A stretch of DNA of 64,000 nucleotides, taken from assembly GCF_019703515.2 (NCBI RefSeq), contig NC_059393.1:10434001-10498000 (forward strand). Direction: 5' to 3'. The notes beneath the pieces were generated by a model. The model saw only the letters and a list, made by a program, of their open reading frames with translations, had not been told where the DNA came from and did not search any database. Positions 26,437-39,452 of the stretch are shown in pieces (the first letter of the stretch is position 1; each line of letters starts with the position of its first letter). The DNA is from Myxocyprinus asiaticus (lineage: Eukaryota > Chordata > Actinopteri > Cypriniformes > Catostomidae). The translations under genes were made by a program, and so were the position numbers.

Positions 26437-28605
26437 CAGTGTTGGGTAATGTTACTTTTAAAAGTAACTCATTAGAATATTGTGTTACTCCTTCAAAAAT
26501 AACATAATTAAAAAAAATTATGGAAAGTAAAGCATTACGTTACTTTTGCGTTACTTTGCATTACTTTTTTCTCACAGCCACTTTCTCTTCTGCTGTGCTA
26601 TGCATTCCATACAAGTAAGCCATGCATTTCATACAAGAGACATTACAGGTCATGCTAGCTACTGTACAACACTCATGTCAAAACAACATAGTAAACAAAC
26701 AGATATTTAGAAAGTAGGTCTTCACATCATATTTATAATAAAGAATCAATAACATGAATATGCATGATTTGTTTTTCCATCAACATGGCAGCCAATATGA
26801 TAATGGTCTGCACAGGCCTTAAAATGAAACCCGAACCCGACCCGTATCAGAGACCCTGTGGCCCGATCCTACCCGGCCCGAACGATACTGTTAGATTTTA
26901 AGCCCGAACCCGACCCGAACCCGCTTACTATCTAAATTCTTCTCCTAGCAAGTACTGTTGCAATAGGCTGTATTTTATGTAAGCATATAGGCAACATTCA
27001 TAACAGTACTGAAACAGTAAATATACACAGTTTTTACAAGAAAAAGCAGCCCCTTAGTACACTAGAGCAGAAGGGGAAAAAAGCATTGACTTACCGTTTA
27101 TTTGCTGAAACTTCAAATGGTGCAGAACAATCTGGAATAAAATTAAACAATGCAATAGTCTCCTCTATGCAGCCTTGTAGTTCATAGTAGCCAGATTGTG
27201 TTTTTTATATAATGTCTCAACATGTGTTTTTGAGAATTTGAAGCTCTTTTTTACTTGACATGGTGTTTAAAATGTGCCGGTCCTATGCGAGCTGCTGAAG
27301 AATGTCAAAGGCATTCCTCCAGCATGTGTTTACATTGAAAAACAATGGGAAAAAGAACAGATGCCTGCAAAAACATGTTCGGTGTGAACGGCCTCTAACT
27401 CGTCCAGTCGCGCGTGTCTGTGCGTAGAGCGCGTGCAAGAAACAAGTTTGGTAAGCCTGTTTATTTTTACATTAATTACAAACCCGAACCCGAAGTCCTA
27501 CTTGAAAAACTGACCCGAACCCGGCCCGAAACCCGTCGGGTTCCAGATCTCTATGTCTTACCTAAAGAAGCAAAGTCCAACACTTGAACCTGCATAATAC
27601 ATGTCATCATATGCGGTGCCCATCGAAAATGCCAGAGTCAACTTAAGATGTTTTTCAAAAGTCAGGATAAAATTCAGTGGGGAATGCCAGCCTAAAATGT
27701 TCAAGGAGTAAGTCTGATGAATAAATTTATATTTTTCACTAAAGTCATCTCAGTGCACACTTGTTTTGAGTTGATCCACACTGCATACAGACACCACAAC
27801 TTCAAAGGTGCATGTTGATACAACTTGGAATGGAATCGTTTTTATTGCTACCAAAATGTCATAAAAACGGTTTGTTTGAATCAAACTAGTTTATTATAAA
27901 ACAAAAATGCAGACTATTTTTAGAAACTAAGACATTTTCTCTGCGTACACAATCGATGTATAACGTTGCTCGGAGCGACTGATCCAGAGTGTTTTCTTAT
28001 CGCAATCTCCCAGTTACGGGGAGCTGTAACATGGAGCAGTTCGGCTGCATAAGTCAGTGAACTGAGCGAGTATTTCACCCTGTGTATCATGTCGTTGCCA
28101 GTGGAAGAATAGTCTTATAATCCCTCTGCCTAAACACATTTACTGATTTTTTAATGCAGTGTGTATTAACACATGATTCAACCGCATTTCACTCAACCGA
28201 ATGTTGACCTCATATTACACTAAAACACAAAATGCGCATGCACGTTTCTACATCCATTGACTGTTGGGTGCATGAGCTTCTTGGCTGGGCGTTCCAACTT
28301 CTACCATTCATTTAAATAGAAATGACTTGTCTCTATCTGCTAAATAGTCTCTGGCCTCACACTCTATAGAACTACAATGCCCATCAGGCACTACATCTTC
28401 TCCCCAAAGTTTGCACACTTTTACTCCTGATTTGTCGGAATACAGGGACAGTAGAGGTGTACAAAAGCAATGTGTTACTTTATTTAAAAAGTAACTCGAT
28501 ATTATAATCTAAAATAAAAAATATTGTATTACTTTACTCGTTACTCGAAAAAAGTAATCTGATTACGTAACACGCGTTACTTTTATCGCGTTACCCCCAA
28601 CACTG
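26437..28605. mobile_element. hAT-like element, non-autonomous, possibly composite
   Basis: Perfect 10-bp inverted ends CAGTGTTGGG and CCCAACACTG, each followed by GTTAC-rich sequence. The flanking 8-mers differ (TAAAATTT versus TTCGTGTG), so the two ends may come from separate insertions. Inside are two clusters of CCCGAACCCG repeats (26830-26925, 27480-27545). No transposase was seen. Confidence 0.6.
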
Positions 28606-30469
28606 TTCGTGTGGATGATGCCTCAGACATGTGGGTCCATTTATGCTTTGGAAACCCAATTTGCTGCATTTGCTTGATTTCAAGCTGACCAGACTCTTTC
28701 CATGCCCTCAAATAGCATTTTACACATTCCTATAAATCAAATGCACTGTCAGAGCACCAAGATTGTGGAATCTAAAGGACTGATGACTGCAGGCTTCTCA
28801 TACAGTGAAACAGGCAGGAGGGAAACAAACACTGATGTAATTAGTTCCTAATTGAACTCATTCCATGTGCTGCAGTGATAATTCACCAGCTCTGTTTGTT
28901 GCATTGTGGAAACACAGTGGTGGAATAAATTATAGAATTATCCACACGCAAACATAAAAGCACACCTGCCTATGCACACATAAGCACAACACTTTTGTTT
29001 TGTTTCTTAAATGCAAAGCCATAATATATTGCATTTGGGCCAGAGCTCAGCACCATAAATACAGAATCACACTGAATGACTCTGGACACGATTTTGCCAA
29101 ATTTCGAGGATTATGAAACAACTCTCTTGTTGTAGGGGAAAATCATCTATCTTTTATCAGTTAGTGTGACATGTTCACCAATAGGCGATTAATTGCCTTT
29201 GCAATGAACCTTAGCCTCCGATAAAGTTCTGGCAGTGTCAGAAATTTTGTGTCGCAGTTGTGCAGTGTGACTGCTCTATGGTAGCTAATTGAAATAAAAT
29301 AGTTGATCAGGAAAATTGGGATCAAAGTCATGGCTACGATGTGTGTCATAAAGTCTGACTATATTGTTGTGTATGTGCCATGGCTTTTAACCAATATCTC
29401 ACTGGGATCATATCATACAGTCTGACAAGCAACAATTGTAAAGGACTGTAAAAAATCGTCAAGTGTGCACACTGGCATCCCTTTGCAGTCATTCGTATTC
29501 AATGAAAATTGCCGTAAATTGAGGTGACACGAGGGACAACGACCAAAGTTAAAATAGTTCAGCGACAAGATGCAATGACTGTCACTACATCTTACAACCA
29601 CTGATCATGTGCGTCTGTTTCAATGCTTTGCTAACTTAAACTTGGTATTGGTGCATCAGTTATTATGGGTTAAAAATGAAACAAATCAGTAATGTTTTGC
29701 ACCGTATCCTGTATTTATACTGTAGCAGTCATGGAGTTATAATGTAGCTTTAATGTATGTGATTTCCAGCCTTTATAGTGAATTAAAAAGCTAACAAATT
29801 ATTTACTGTAATGTTTTATTTTTTTGTGCCAAGAAAACCTAGGCTATCTACATACGGTGTTGAAGGGTCAGTGACAGTGTTTGCAAAGTAAAACTTGCAA
29901 CTGAACCAGCAGCAGCAGAAAAAGAAAATCCTTATTGTTGAGCTTTATTCAGTGCTTTATTGCCTATTCTGTTGCAACAACACTTTTGAGTTTAGTTAAT
30001 CATTTTTGTTTAGAAATTTCACCATATGAGTTGCAGCTTCTGGGAGCAGTATTGCAGGTACCAATAAAAACAGTATGTGATTCCCCACTTTTGAAAATCA
30101 CCAGTCGCCAAGCGTTGCGGTGAGACAGGCATTGAGGCATCCCTCACACATCTGGGCTACTAGCATGTGCATGTATGTTAGTGTTCACACCCACCTACCC
30201 ATCAGAATCAGACAGTCACGTAGGGTATAATGACTGGCACCAGGGCAGAGGGCCATTTACGAGACAGCAATCCAGTCCATCACCCTTGACACAATTGTCT
30301 GATCTCAGCTTCCTGCAGTCCCATCCAACTCACAGATGGAGTTCAGAAATTTCTGGTCTACTTATACAATCTCAACACACATTTGAACCTTATCACAAAT
30401 AGGACTGGACTGACAGCAGTTTGAAAATTATACTGTCTGTTGAGATTCGTCTCCAGCGAGCTAAAATTT
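28606..30469. other. intronic stretch, no gene seen
   Basis: No exon, RNA gene or complete transposon was recognised. Confidence 0.5.
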
Positions 30470-31130
30470 TCTTTTGTCCATTTTCGTTTGAAAACTCATT
30501 TTCAGTTTAGTAAGGTCATCATTTTCCAAAGTATGCGGTTATGGAGATCATTTTCTAAACACACCGCCTTCGGTGTAGGAAACCGCTGGTCTAATGTGGA
30601 TCAGGTTTAAACATAGCGAAATTAAGCATTTTCAAACAAGAACGTATTAGTGTGGATTTGGCCAAAGCCTCTTTCAAAGCAAGTCAGTCCATACCGTGGC
30701 CATCTTTGGAACGCACCCAGGCAGCTATTTTCAATGTAAACAAGCGGCATAAAAATACAACTCCTATCTACTTAAATCGGGAAAGACCAAAATCTCCAAA
30801 AAGGTTTGTCAAGACTACAACCAAAGAACATATCAGTAGTAAAATCTGACAAAAATTGTAGCATAAATTGTGCTTCTTTTTTCTTTCTTACATATATAAA
30901 TAATGGATAATATTCCTTCCTCCTGAAAGATATCACTGAAATACAATAAGTGTCCTGAGATACCTCATCAGTCTATGTGACAGCACTAGACCGTGCAAAC
31001 AGCAACCAAAAATGTGTCCGTGGTTGTGTCTTTCTCCCTGGTTGTGCCAAATTTCTTAAAAGGAGTGAATAATAATGTCTGACAACACATTATATAAAAA
31101 ACACAATCTGGCTACTATGAACTACAATAC
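30470..31130. repeat. interspersed repeat with relatives elsewhere in the window
   Basis: 30470-30660 resembles 6050-6240 (CATTTTCGTTTGAAAAC). 30660-30870 resembles 59765-59975 (GGCCATCTTTGGAA, CTCCTATCTACTT). 30940-31025 resembles 520-620. 31075-31130 is the inverse of 27165-27215. It looks like one longer family seen in pieces; no protein is encoded. Confidence 0.55.
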
Positions 31131-31803
31131 TGTGTATTGTACTCTCCTTCTTTCTTAAAGCACTTTTCCTCCAACTTGACCTTGAATTAACTATATCCAA
31201 ATTTTTTGACTAAAAGTTGACTTTGCATGTTTCCAGAAGGCTTTGATCAACTTTTAAATTTGAAAACATAAAAAGTTAGCTTTATTTATGCTGCTAAATA
31301 AGGCGAAAACGAGTCAACAGTCTGAGAATTTTATATTTCTTATTTATGAGTGTCAACGCCCAGATCACTGTGTATTGGTGACTATATTAAGTGCTGTGCT
31401 CGTGGAAGCAGCAGCGGGTGGCAGTGCAAGCCATGCAACAATCTGATCCGTTTGGAAAGACAGTGTTACCTTAGGAAGTCTTGATTCCGTTTAATTTTTT
31501 TCTCTCCACAAATTCAATTCAAGCTGAACTAGCAACAAAGTAGCTTAGCTTGTAACTTGCAGCAGAGTATACGGTGAAATCCAGAGGTGGGTAGAGTAGC
31601 CAAAAACTTTACTTAAGTAATGGTACAATTAATTTAAAAAAATTACTTAAGTAGAATTAAAAGTAATAAATGTTAAAAGAAGGTATCCAATAAAAAGAAT
31701 ACTCAAGTAGTTGAGTAACTAGTTACTTTCACATATAACGTAATGGATGTTTACTCTCCTATATTCCAGTACATGATACACATTTAACATGCATTACAGA
31801 ATG

Positions 31804-31804
<1 letters not shown>

Positions 31805-31833
<29 letters not shown>
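31805..31833. repeat. (AAT)n microsatellite
   Basis: About nine AAT units inside the hAT-like element. Confidence 0.9.
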
Positions 31834-31834
<1 letters not shown>

Positions 31835-31913
31835 TTGTTAATAATGGAAATTGTCATCATTCACTTTCCATGTTGTTCCAAACCCATATGACTTCTTTCT
31901 TCCATGCATTAAA

Positions 31914-32545
31914 TTAAAATTATAGTTAACCAAAAAATTTAAATGCTCTCATTTTCTCACCCTCATGCCATCCCAGATATGTGACTTTCTTCTGCAGAAC
32001 ACAAATTAAGATTTTTAGAAGAATATCTCAGTTCTTTTGGCCCATACAATGCAAGTGAATGGCGACCAGAACTTTGAAGCTCCAAAAAGCACATAGAGGC
32101 AGCATAAAATAATTCATATGACTCCAGTGATTTTCAGAAGCAATATGATAGGTGGGTGAGAAACAGATAAATATATATAACTTTATAATATATAAAGTCC
32201 TTTTTTTACTATTAATTCTCCTCCTTGCCCAGTAGGTGGCAATATGCACAAAGAATTAAATCACCAAAAACACAAGAAGAAGAATGTGAAAGTGGAGATT
32301 TATTAGTAAAAAAGGATTGAAATATTGATTTGTTTCTCACCCACACTTATCATATCCCTTCTGAAGACAGATTGAACCAGTGTCATTTGAATTCCTTTTA
32401 TGTGCTTTCTGAGCTTAAAAGTTCTGGTCACCATTCACTTGCATTTCAGTATAAACTAACAGAGCTGAAATATTCTTCTAAAAATCTTTGTGTTCAGCAG
32501 AAGAAAAGAAAAACACATCTGAGATGGCATGAGGGTGAGTAAATG
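31914..32545. mobile_element. MITE-like inverted-repeat element nested in the hAT-like element
   Basis: Same family as 44285-44968: left arm CTCACCCTCATGCCATCCCA...AGATTTTTAGAAGAATATCT and right arm AATATTCTTCTAAAAATCTT...GCATGAGGGTGAGTAAATGA in opposite orientation. It adjoins a second repeat, 32545-32770, with the related AACATTCTGTCTAACATCTT theme. Confidence 0.7.
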
Positions 32546-34084
32546 ATGCGAGATGTTAGACAGAATGCTAACCTTAATCATCATTTACTTTCACTGCATG
32601 TTTTTTTCCCTCCATATTTTGAAAGGGAATGGTGACTGAGACTGTCAGTCTCTAACATTCTGTCTAACATCTTTTGGGTTCCACAGAATACAGAAAGTTT
32701 CACGGGGTTGGAAGAACACGAGGGCGGGGAAATTATGATATTAATTAAAGGCTGAACAATCACTTTAAGGACACTTCACAGATTTGGACGAATCTGTCAA
32801 TTAGAAGAGAAGTTTGGAAACCGTTTTCTAGTAATTATTACAGTGAAAAATGTGAACAATGTCACACAGTCCCAGATTATATATAATGTTTAATTATACA
32901 CTGAAGCAAGATCATGCTTTATTCATGCCTTTTGTTGTTATTTCACAGCTTTTTACATCCTGTGTGAATTTAGTTCAGTGTAGCTCCAGCATTGTCAGTG
33001 TCAAAAGAATTTAGATAATTAATTCTGTACACTAAGGGTAAATTGCACCTTATCTCTGTGTTTGGAAGCTTGCTGTCCATAAGACAAAGCCGCTCAAATC
33101 TGTCAAACACTGTGACCAACCTTGCACGTGCAGAAATGCTCACAATCGCGATAGGCAGGGCAAAACATTTGCACTTAATGCGGATGTTTACCAGGATTTA
33201 TACTGTAGGCACTGATATGTTGCAGCGCTGATATATAAATGCAAACTTAGAAACTGAGGTCATAAGAGCCCATAGTTACAGATTCACACTGAAAATGAAT
33301 GAGTGTCACCATGACACAAACAAGCCCACATTATCACAATCTTTAAAACTTCACCATGTTTTCTTAAGATGGAGCTGCAGTTTCAATCTTGAAATATATC
33401 CTTGTCTTGGTGGGAAATGAAGGCATTGTGTGGAGTGAAGAAATGTTTGTTTTGCGTGCTTGCTGATGTAGTGTTGAATGCGACTCGAGTGACAGTGTGC
33501 AGCTGTGAAGTTGCTGTAAAAAATACCATTGTTGTAAAAGTCACGCTCAAAAATCTCAATAAATTACACATTTATTAACACTTATTAAATTAAAACCAGT
33601 AATGTAACGACAGGAACGCTAAACATTGTAATGAAGTAAAAGTACACTTTTTTTATCAGAAATTTACTTGAGTAAGAATGAAATGTACCCACCATAAAAC
33701 ATACTATTTTCCAAAAAGTTACTCAAGTAAATGTAATGAAGTAAGTGTAGCGCGTTACTACCCACCTCTGGTGAAATCACACGAAACTGTCCGAGCAGTT
33801 TGGCTCACTTTCACCTTTTTATGAACTTGTGGAGATGCATAAATCCTTGGAATATTCCATTACAGCCTGATCTGAGAGGGGAGGGGGTTGCTTGCATTGA
33901 TGGTGCTGAAAATAACAGTGATATCAATCATATCACCATTGTAACAGTGATATTTAAAATTTCAGCACACGTTATTTAGCATTAATGATAATAAAAAAGT
34001 ATATTATTTGTATTTTTAGGGAACCATGGCTTCTGGGGGCCCTAGGCGGTTGACTACCTTTGACTAGTGCTAAGTTCGCCCCTG

Positions 34085-34215
34085 GGTGATGTCTTTATCT
34101 AAAAGGTGATTGGCCCTTTTCCCTGTAAGGCGGGACCTCCGCTGTATATCCGTTGACCGTTCTAATTTCTCCCATTCATTTTAATACGTGGTCCATCTTT
34201 GCTACTCTATCTCTG
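34085..34215. repeat. interspersed repeat fragment
   Basis: Shares AAAAGGTGATTGGC, GTTGACCGTT and CCCATTCATTTTAATA with 60055-60190, and in part with 28230-28345. Confidence 0.6.
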
Positions 34216-34339
34216 ACTTGGCCTAAAAGACCACATGCTAGTTCACAATCCTAGTTTTTTTGTGATATGCAAATCTATAATGATATAACTATTTACAACA
34301 CTCTTAATGGAAACCACTCGAGTAGCCTATTGTTACCAT

Positions 34340-34696
34340 GGTCACCAAGCACTAGGAAGTGTAATTGAGCTTAAAATCATGATCGTGCCTAGAGACTGCA
34401 GTGGCAAAATGTACAGTAAATAAGGAGGTATATTTTGGTTTGTTCTAAAACTGACTGGATCGGTTTAGAAGACACTGAACAAACTACTGGACAACTTTAA
34501 TGTTGCCTTTATGTGCTTTTTGGAGCTTCAAAGATCTGGTCACCATTCACTTGCATTGTATGGACCAACAGGGCTGAGATATTCTTCTAAAAATCTTCAT
34601 TTGAGTTCAGCAGATGAAAGTCATACACATCTAGGATGTCAAGAGGGTGAGTAAATGAAAACCAAATTTTCATTTTTGGGTGAACTATTCCTTTAA
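34340..34696. mobile_element. partial MITE-like element (one arm plus centre)
   Basis: 34500-34696 is the right arm of the family at 44285-44968 (GGTCACCATTCACTTGCATT, ATTCTTCTAAAAATCTT, GAGGGTGAGTAAATG, ending CCTTTAA). 34340-34500 matches the centre of that copy in opposite orientation (AGTGTAATTGAGCTT, GAGACTGCAGTGGCAAAAT). Confidence 0.65.
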
Positions 34697-35595
34697 CATG
34701 ATTTTAGTGTGAAAATCGCTTACTAAACGTATCTGTTTAAAGTTGCCATGACGACACAACACATGGAAAACTTTAAGTGATTTTATCACACTAATATCAT
34801 GTAGAACAGAGATTTTATCACACTATAAACATGTTAACACATATAGGGCTCTATTTTTGTGAGCGCATAAAGCACAGCGCTACGTGCATTATGCTACAAA
34901 TACTTCCAATTGAGCTTAAATTGTATTGAACCCGGAACATTCCTTTAAGAAGAAATGCAAACTTGTTACAGAACTTATGAAACAAAGCTGCCCACATTCT
35001 TATATGATTTACGCCTAAAATCTTGATGTTGATAGAAAAAAAAGGTCCATGGACACATTATGCATGAACTATATAAAGTCCCATCTAAAGTTTTATTTTG
35101 ATGAGGGAGGGGGGCACAAGTCTTATTTAGGACGTCCCTAAAGCCTCATAATTTAAAACCTGACTGAAACAGACCTGCAGTTGATAAAGAACTAAAAAAC
35201 ATCTCCGGATGTACACAGATGCATCATCCTGAGTTCACCCGATATGAGTTCTCAAGAGGTAAAGCTGCAATGTCATTCCCTTGGCGTGACAGAGCGATCC
35301 GATATCACCCAGCAGCAGAGAGATGAATCATCAACTACAGTGATAAAGAGCGTAATGGAGACACTAGAGCAAAGCACTGATACAACACTCTCATAAACTC
35401 TCTGCCCTCTAACAATACCTGCATTGATGCATACAGGTGGCTACTGAAGTACTACTGAAATGCAAGACAAGGTTTTGTATGCTGTGGAGATGATACACTG
35501 TTAGGGATGCACCTATATGTAATTTCTGGGCCGATACCGATAATTCACAGCTCATTGTGGCTGATACCGATACAGAAAATGATATATATAAAAAA

Positions 35596-35599
<4 letters not shown>

Positions 35600-35661
<62 letters not shown>
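35600..35661. repeat. (TA)n microsatellite
   Basis: About 31 TA units within the hAT-like element. Confidence 0.97.
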
Positions 35662-35665
<4 letters not shown>

Positions 35666-35738
35666 TTCAATCATTCAACCTGGAACTGCTAGATAAGTCA
35701 TTAAAAGCTTCTCATTTTAAAATAAAATAGGTGTCATT

Positions 35739-36064
35739 GGTAACACTTTACAGTAAGGTTTCATTTGGTTAACATTAGTAAATGCATTAGGTAACATGAA
35801 AAAACAATTATCAATATATTTGTTACATCATTTATTAATCTTTGTTAATGTTAGTTAATAAAAAAATCTATTGTTCATGGTTAGTTCATATTAGTTCATA
35901 GTGCATTAACTAATGTTAACTAATACAAACTTTGATTTTAAATATGTATTAGTATATGTTGAAAGTAAAATTAACTAAGATTAATAAATGCTTAATAAGT
36001 ATTGTTCATTGTTAACTAATGTTAACTAATGTTAACAAGTGGAACGTTATTGTAAAGTGTTACC
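35739..36064. mobile_element. hAT-type MITE, complete, nested
   Basis: Ends GGTAACACTTTACAGTAA and ATTGTAAAGTGTTACC are inverted, with a perfect 8-bp duplication GTGTCATT (35731-35738, 36065-36072). The interior is built from repeats of GTTAACTAATGTTAAC-like sequence. Non-coding; a very common type in fish genomes. Confidence 0.93.
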
Positions 36065-38285
36065 GTGTCATTTAAAAGCTTGGTATTTGGACTGCTATTT
36101 AAAGTTTGACGGATGTAACATGAACCATAAATGTGCCTATGTTACAGATGTATGCTGATTTAAATGAGAAATAAATTACAATACACATGCATACATTATG
36201 GTGGCCATTTACATAGGTGTTTACTTTAATCCTGATGACTCGCTCATATAGAGGCAGTGTCGAAAACTTCGAAAATGCTGTCTCTGGAGGCTGTATGCGG
36301 AGGCAGGAAGGGATCAAGGCACGTCCGAATCCAATGTTCGTGTCACATCCTGTCTACTGAGATACCTTCATCTGATCGATTTTTGAAGGCAGCATAGATG
36401 TATCCTTTGCTGCCTATGAAATTCCACAATTCTGTGCACGTGGATCCACGGCAGCTGAGCTGAAGAAAAAAATGGCGGCCGAAGAGGTAGTTGACAGTCA
36501 ATTTGTGCATAATGTATGTTTTTTCCCCACTTTTTCCAACTTTTGATTTCATTTCTATCGAGAAATTAGTATTTTAGTTATGAAATGTACACTTATTGCC
36601 AAAACACTCTTGATTTAGTTCTAGATTATTAGACCATTGTGGCTCGGTTGGATGTATGAAGCAAACGTGTTACCTTTAGAGGACACCAGATGGCGTTAAT
36701 CAGTTGCTGGTATCCTAGCAATGAGGTGACATTAAGCTACCTCAGTAGCCTGTCCAAAACCAGTTTCTGAAGGTGCCTTCGTATGCAAATCTAAAACGCT
36801 GTCTGTTGAGACTGATAGGGCAGCGAGGCAACAAGACAGTTACCTTTGGTTTCGGACGTAGCCAGAGAGAATAATGAACTTCAAACAGCTGTAATGCATT
36901 ATGAGGTGATAAACTGCATGTAACGAATATTAAACAAGAAAACACAAAAAACAAACCCTAATCTCTGTATACTGTAAATCGACTATTATTAGTGCCGGCA
37001 GACAGACAGCGAGTGCAGCTTATGTATGTGTGCGCTCTCATTCACTGACGCTTGCTGTCAGTGAATTAATTTATTATAATTTATTATAATTATTGTAATA
37101 AATGTATTATAATTTATTACAGTGTATAATTTATTAAATGTGCCGGTTTAATTTGTGCTTGGACTTGTTTTAATAACAATGCTGTGATGTAAGTAACGAT
37201 GCGCTATTTCCTACTAGTGATGGCCACTTTCAAAACACTGCTTCATAAAGCTTCGAAACCTTTACGAATCATTTGTTTCGAACCAATGTTTCGGAGCGTT
37301 TATCAAATTGACCAAGTAACGTGATTTCAGGAAACGAGGCTTTGTTACGTCATACTGTTTCGAAACAGTTTCGAAACATTTCGCAATTTTGCTGGGGGTG
37401 TTGATCACACAGTGAAACACAGTGTTAAATGTAGGCTGTAACTGATCTCGAGTCAGTTCAACAGTAACTTAATCCAGTCATTTTAATGTCCCTGTCAATC
37501 ACCTTGAGCTGTGTTCCCAAAGGAAAGAAAATTAAAATATTGTGTTTGTGAGAAAGAAATTAAAGTGAGACATAGAGATTTGTTTGTTTTACAAAAAGTT
37601 CATCTGGAATTTCAACTATTGTAAATTATAACGCGCCTTCACTTTTTTTAATTTAGTACACCCACTTTTCCAACAGTAGGAATGCTGCATAGAGTAGTGG
37701 TTAACGTACTCATGTGTTTTTAAGCACTTGATGAGTATGTTAGAGTTTAATACTGACCGACTGAAACTTATTACAATAACGTTTCTTTTTCACATGTTTA
37801 TTGCACAATCTGTCAAAGCATAAACATTTATGAAAAAAAAAATGTTTATACAAAGAGTTGTTTTAGAATAAAAAATATATATTGTTTGGTATTTATTAAA
37901 AAACAAAACAGTAATAATAAAAAAGTCCAGCTTATATAAGAAGGTCATCATATTCTGCAAATATTCAGATCTGTTTATTCCAGGATATTGTAGACAACCA
38001 TGAAAAACATATGATAAAAACAGGGCGGTTATCGGCCAATAATATACAGGCCACCAATATATCGTGCATCTCCATACACTGGACTTAAAAAGCTGGTATT
38101 GCATGGGAAAAAAACTGCAAATCTATGATTTACTGATTGACAAATGGATCTCTGAAGGGATTCTGCTGATAAAGAAGGGAGGAGACAATATGCTGAGAAG
38201 GTTCAGATAGGGAATTGCATATCGGGGTTCAAATTAAGGACATGGATGGGGAGAGAGGCCAAAAGAAGGACAGGGAGGCAGGAAA

Positions 38286-38287
<2 letters not shown>

Positions 38288-38332
<45 letters not shown>
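38288..38332. repeat. (GA)n microsatellite
   Basis: Near-perfect GA tract. Confidence 0.95.
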
Positions 38333-38334
<2 letters not shown>

Positions 38335-38456
38335 TACTTGTGTTATATCTATGACTTTCAATCAGTTCTGTTGGATGCTGGTGTTAAAGGGCTCCTTAAC
38401 AAAAAAATAAAAATTCTGTCATCATTTAGGCTACCTTACTTTATTCTTCTTCCATG

Positions 38457-38493
38457 GAACACAAAAGGAGATGTAACATCTCCTTTTGTGTTC
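38457..38493. repeat. near-perfect 37-nt palindrome
   Basis: Arms GAACACAAAAGGAGATGT and ACATCTCCTTTTGTGTTC are exactly complementary around a single A. It sits inside an interspersed repeat (TTCTGTCATCATTTAGG ... CATATGGGTTCTGAATGACA). Confidence 0.9.
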
Positions 38494-38573
38494 TACAGAA
38501 GGTCATATGGGTTCTGAATGACATGAGAGTACAATTTTGATTAACTATTCATTTAGTAATTCTCAGAGAGCTT

Positions 38574-38785
38574 TTACATGCACACCGATACCAAAATCAG
38601 CTTCTTCCAAAAAAAAAAAATTATTTGCTTTTAAAGAAAGCAACCAGACAATGCAAGAAAACCGTGTTTAAATGAGACTTGGAATCATCAATAAGTACAT
38701 AGGTTAAATTGGTAAGAAAGCCAGTAAAGGTGTTTACATGCACCGGAAAATCAGGGAAATGGTAAAAAAAAAAATAAATAATAAT

Positions 38786-38859
<74 letters not shown>

Positions 38860-38985
38860 GTGCCGATCGGTTTATGCTTACCATACGATACCATTTATGA
38901 CATTACCCAGATAATGCAAAACCATTTAATACATTTACATTGGCATCTTATTAAGCATAACTGATGTAAGATCGTGTATGTAAAC
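38574..38985. repeat. interspersed repeat with TTTACATGC-type ends
   Basis: Begins CTTTTACATGCACACCGATACC and ends near GATCGTGTATGTAAACG. It shares GGTGTTTACATGCA, AATGCAAGAAA and related blocks with 55250-55530 and, inverted, with 52795-53150. It carries a (TA)n run. Confidence 0.6.
38791..38856. repeat. (TA)n microsatellite
   Basis: About 33 TA units, preceded by (AAT)n. Confidence 0.97.
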
Positions 38986-39452
38986 GCACTCAATGTCAAA
39001 ATGGGAAAAAAAAAAATTACGTAAAAAAAAATTAATAAAAAGATTTAATTTTTGTTTGTGACTTGGCCATTACTTGACCGTTTTTGTGAGATTCACCCAC
39101 ATGGTGACAGACTGTGTCAAAGGGAGGCAACAATATAAAACAATCTATATTTAAGCAACAAAAGAGCTTATATGAGGGTGTAATAAAACTATACAAGAAT
39201 TGCAGCCCTTTGTACAGGGTCCTGAGAGGACATGGCTACAGGGTGCACAATGAAACACTATCATCTTCCTCTATTATCATCATCTTAGCAAAGTTAGTGC
39301 TCTTCTTGACTGCTGTTACCAACACAAATACTCACAGCTAAACAACATCTAGGTTCAGAGATACAGAGTACCCATGGCGTGACTAAGCACACTTACCAAA
39401 CAATAATTATTGCAAATATCTAAATTTTTATATCTGTTCTGAAGTATCTTAC

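Larger units (their letters stand above)
31582..33770. mobile_element. hAT-like non-autonomous element with intact target duplication
   Basis: Ends CAGAGGTGGGTAG and CTACCCACCTCTG are inverted and flanked by a perfect 8-bp duplication GTGAAATC (31574-31581, 33771-33778), diagnostic of hAT. Both subterminal regions are rich in ACTCAAGTAA-type repeats. It is 2189 bp, carries an (AAT)n tract and other repeats inside, and has no transposase frame. Confidence 0.92.
35501..38073. mobile_element. hAT-like element with 8-bp target duplication and nested insertions
   Basis: Left end TTAGGGATGCAC...GGGCCGATACCGATAAT and right end GTTATCGGCCAATAAT...CGTGCATCTCC are imperfect inverted repeats. ATACACTG flanks both sides (35493-35500, 38074-38081). 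Inside are a (TA)n run, a 326-bp MITE and other repeat blocks (for example TTTCGAAACAGTTTCGAAAC near 37355). No transposase frame remains. End positions could shift by one base. Confidence 0.8.

Noticed and set aside
35739..36064. Repeated GTTAACTAATG units resembling a CRISPR-like array
   Set aside because: Spacing is irregular, units overlap, and the block is bounded by transposon inverted repeats and a target duplication.
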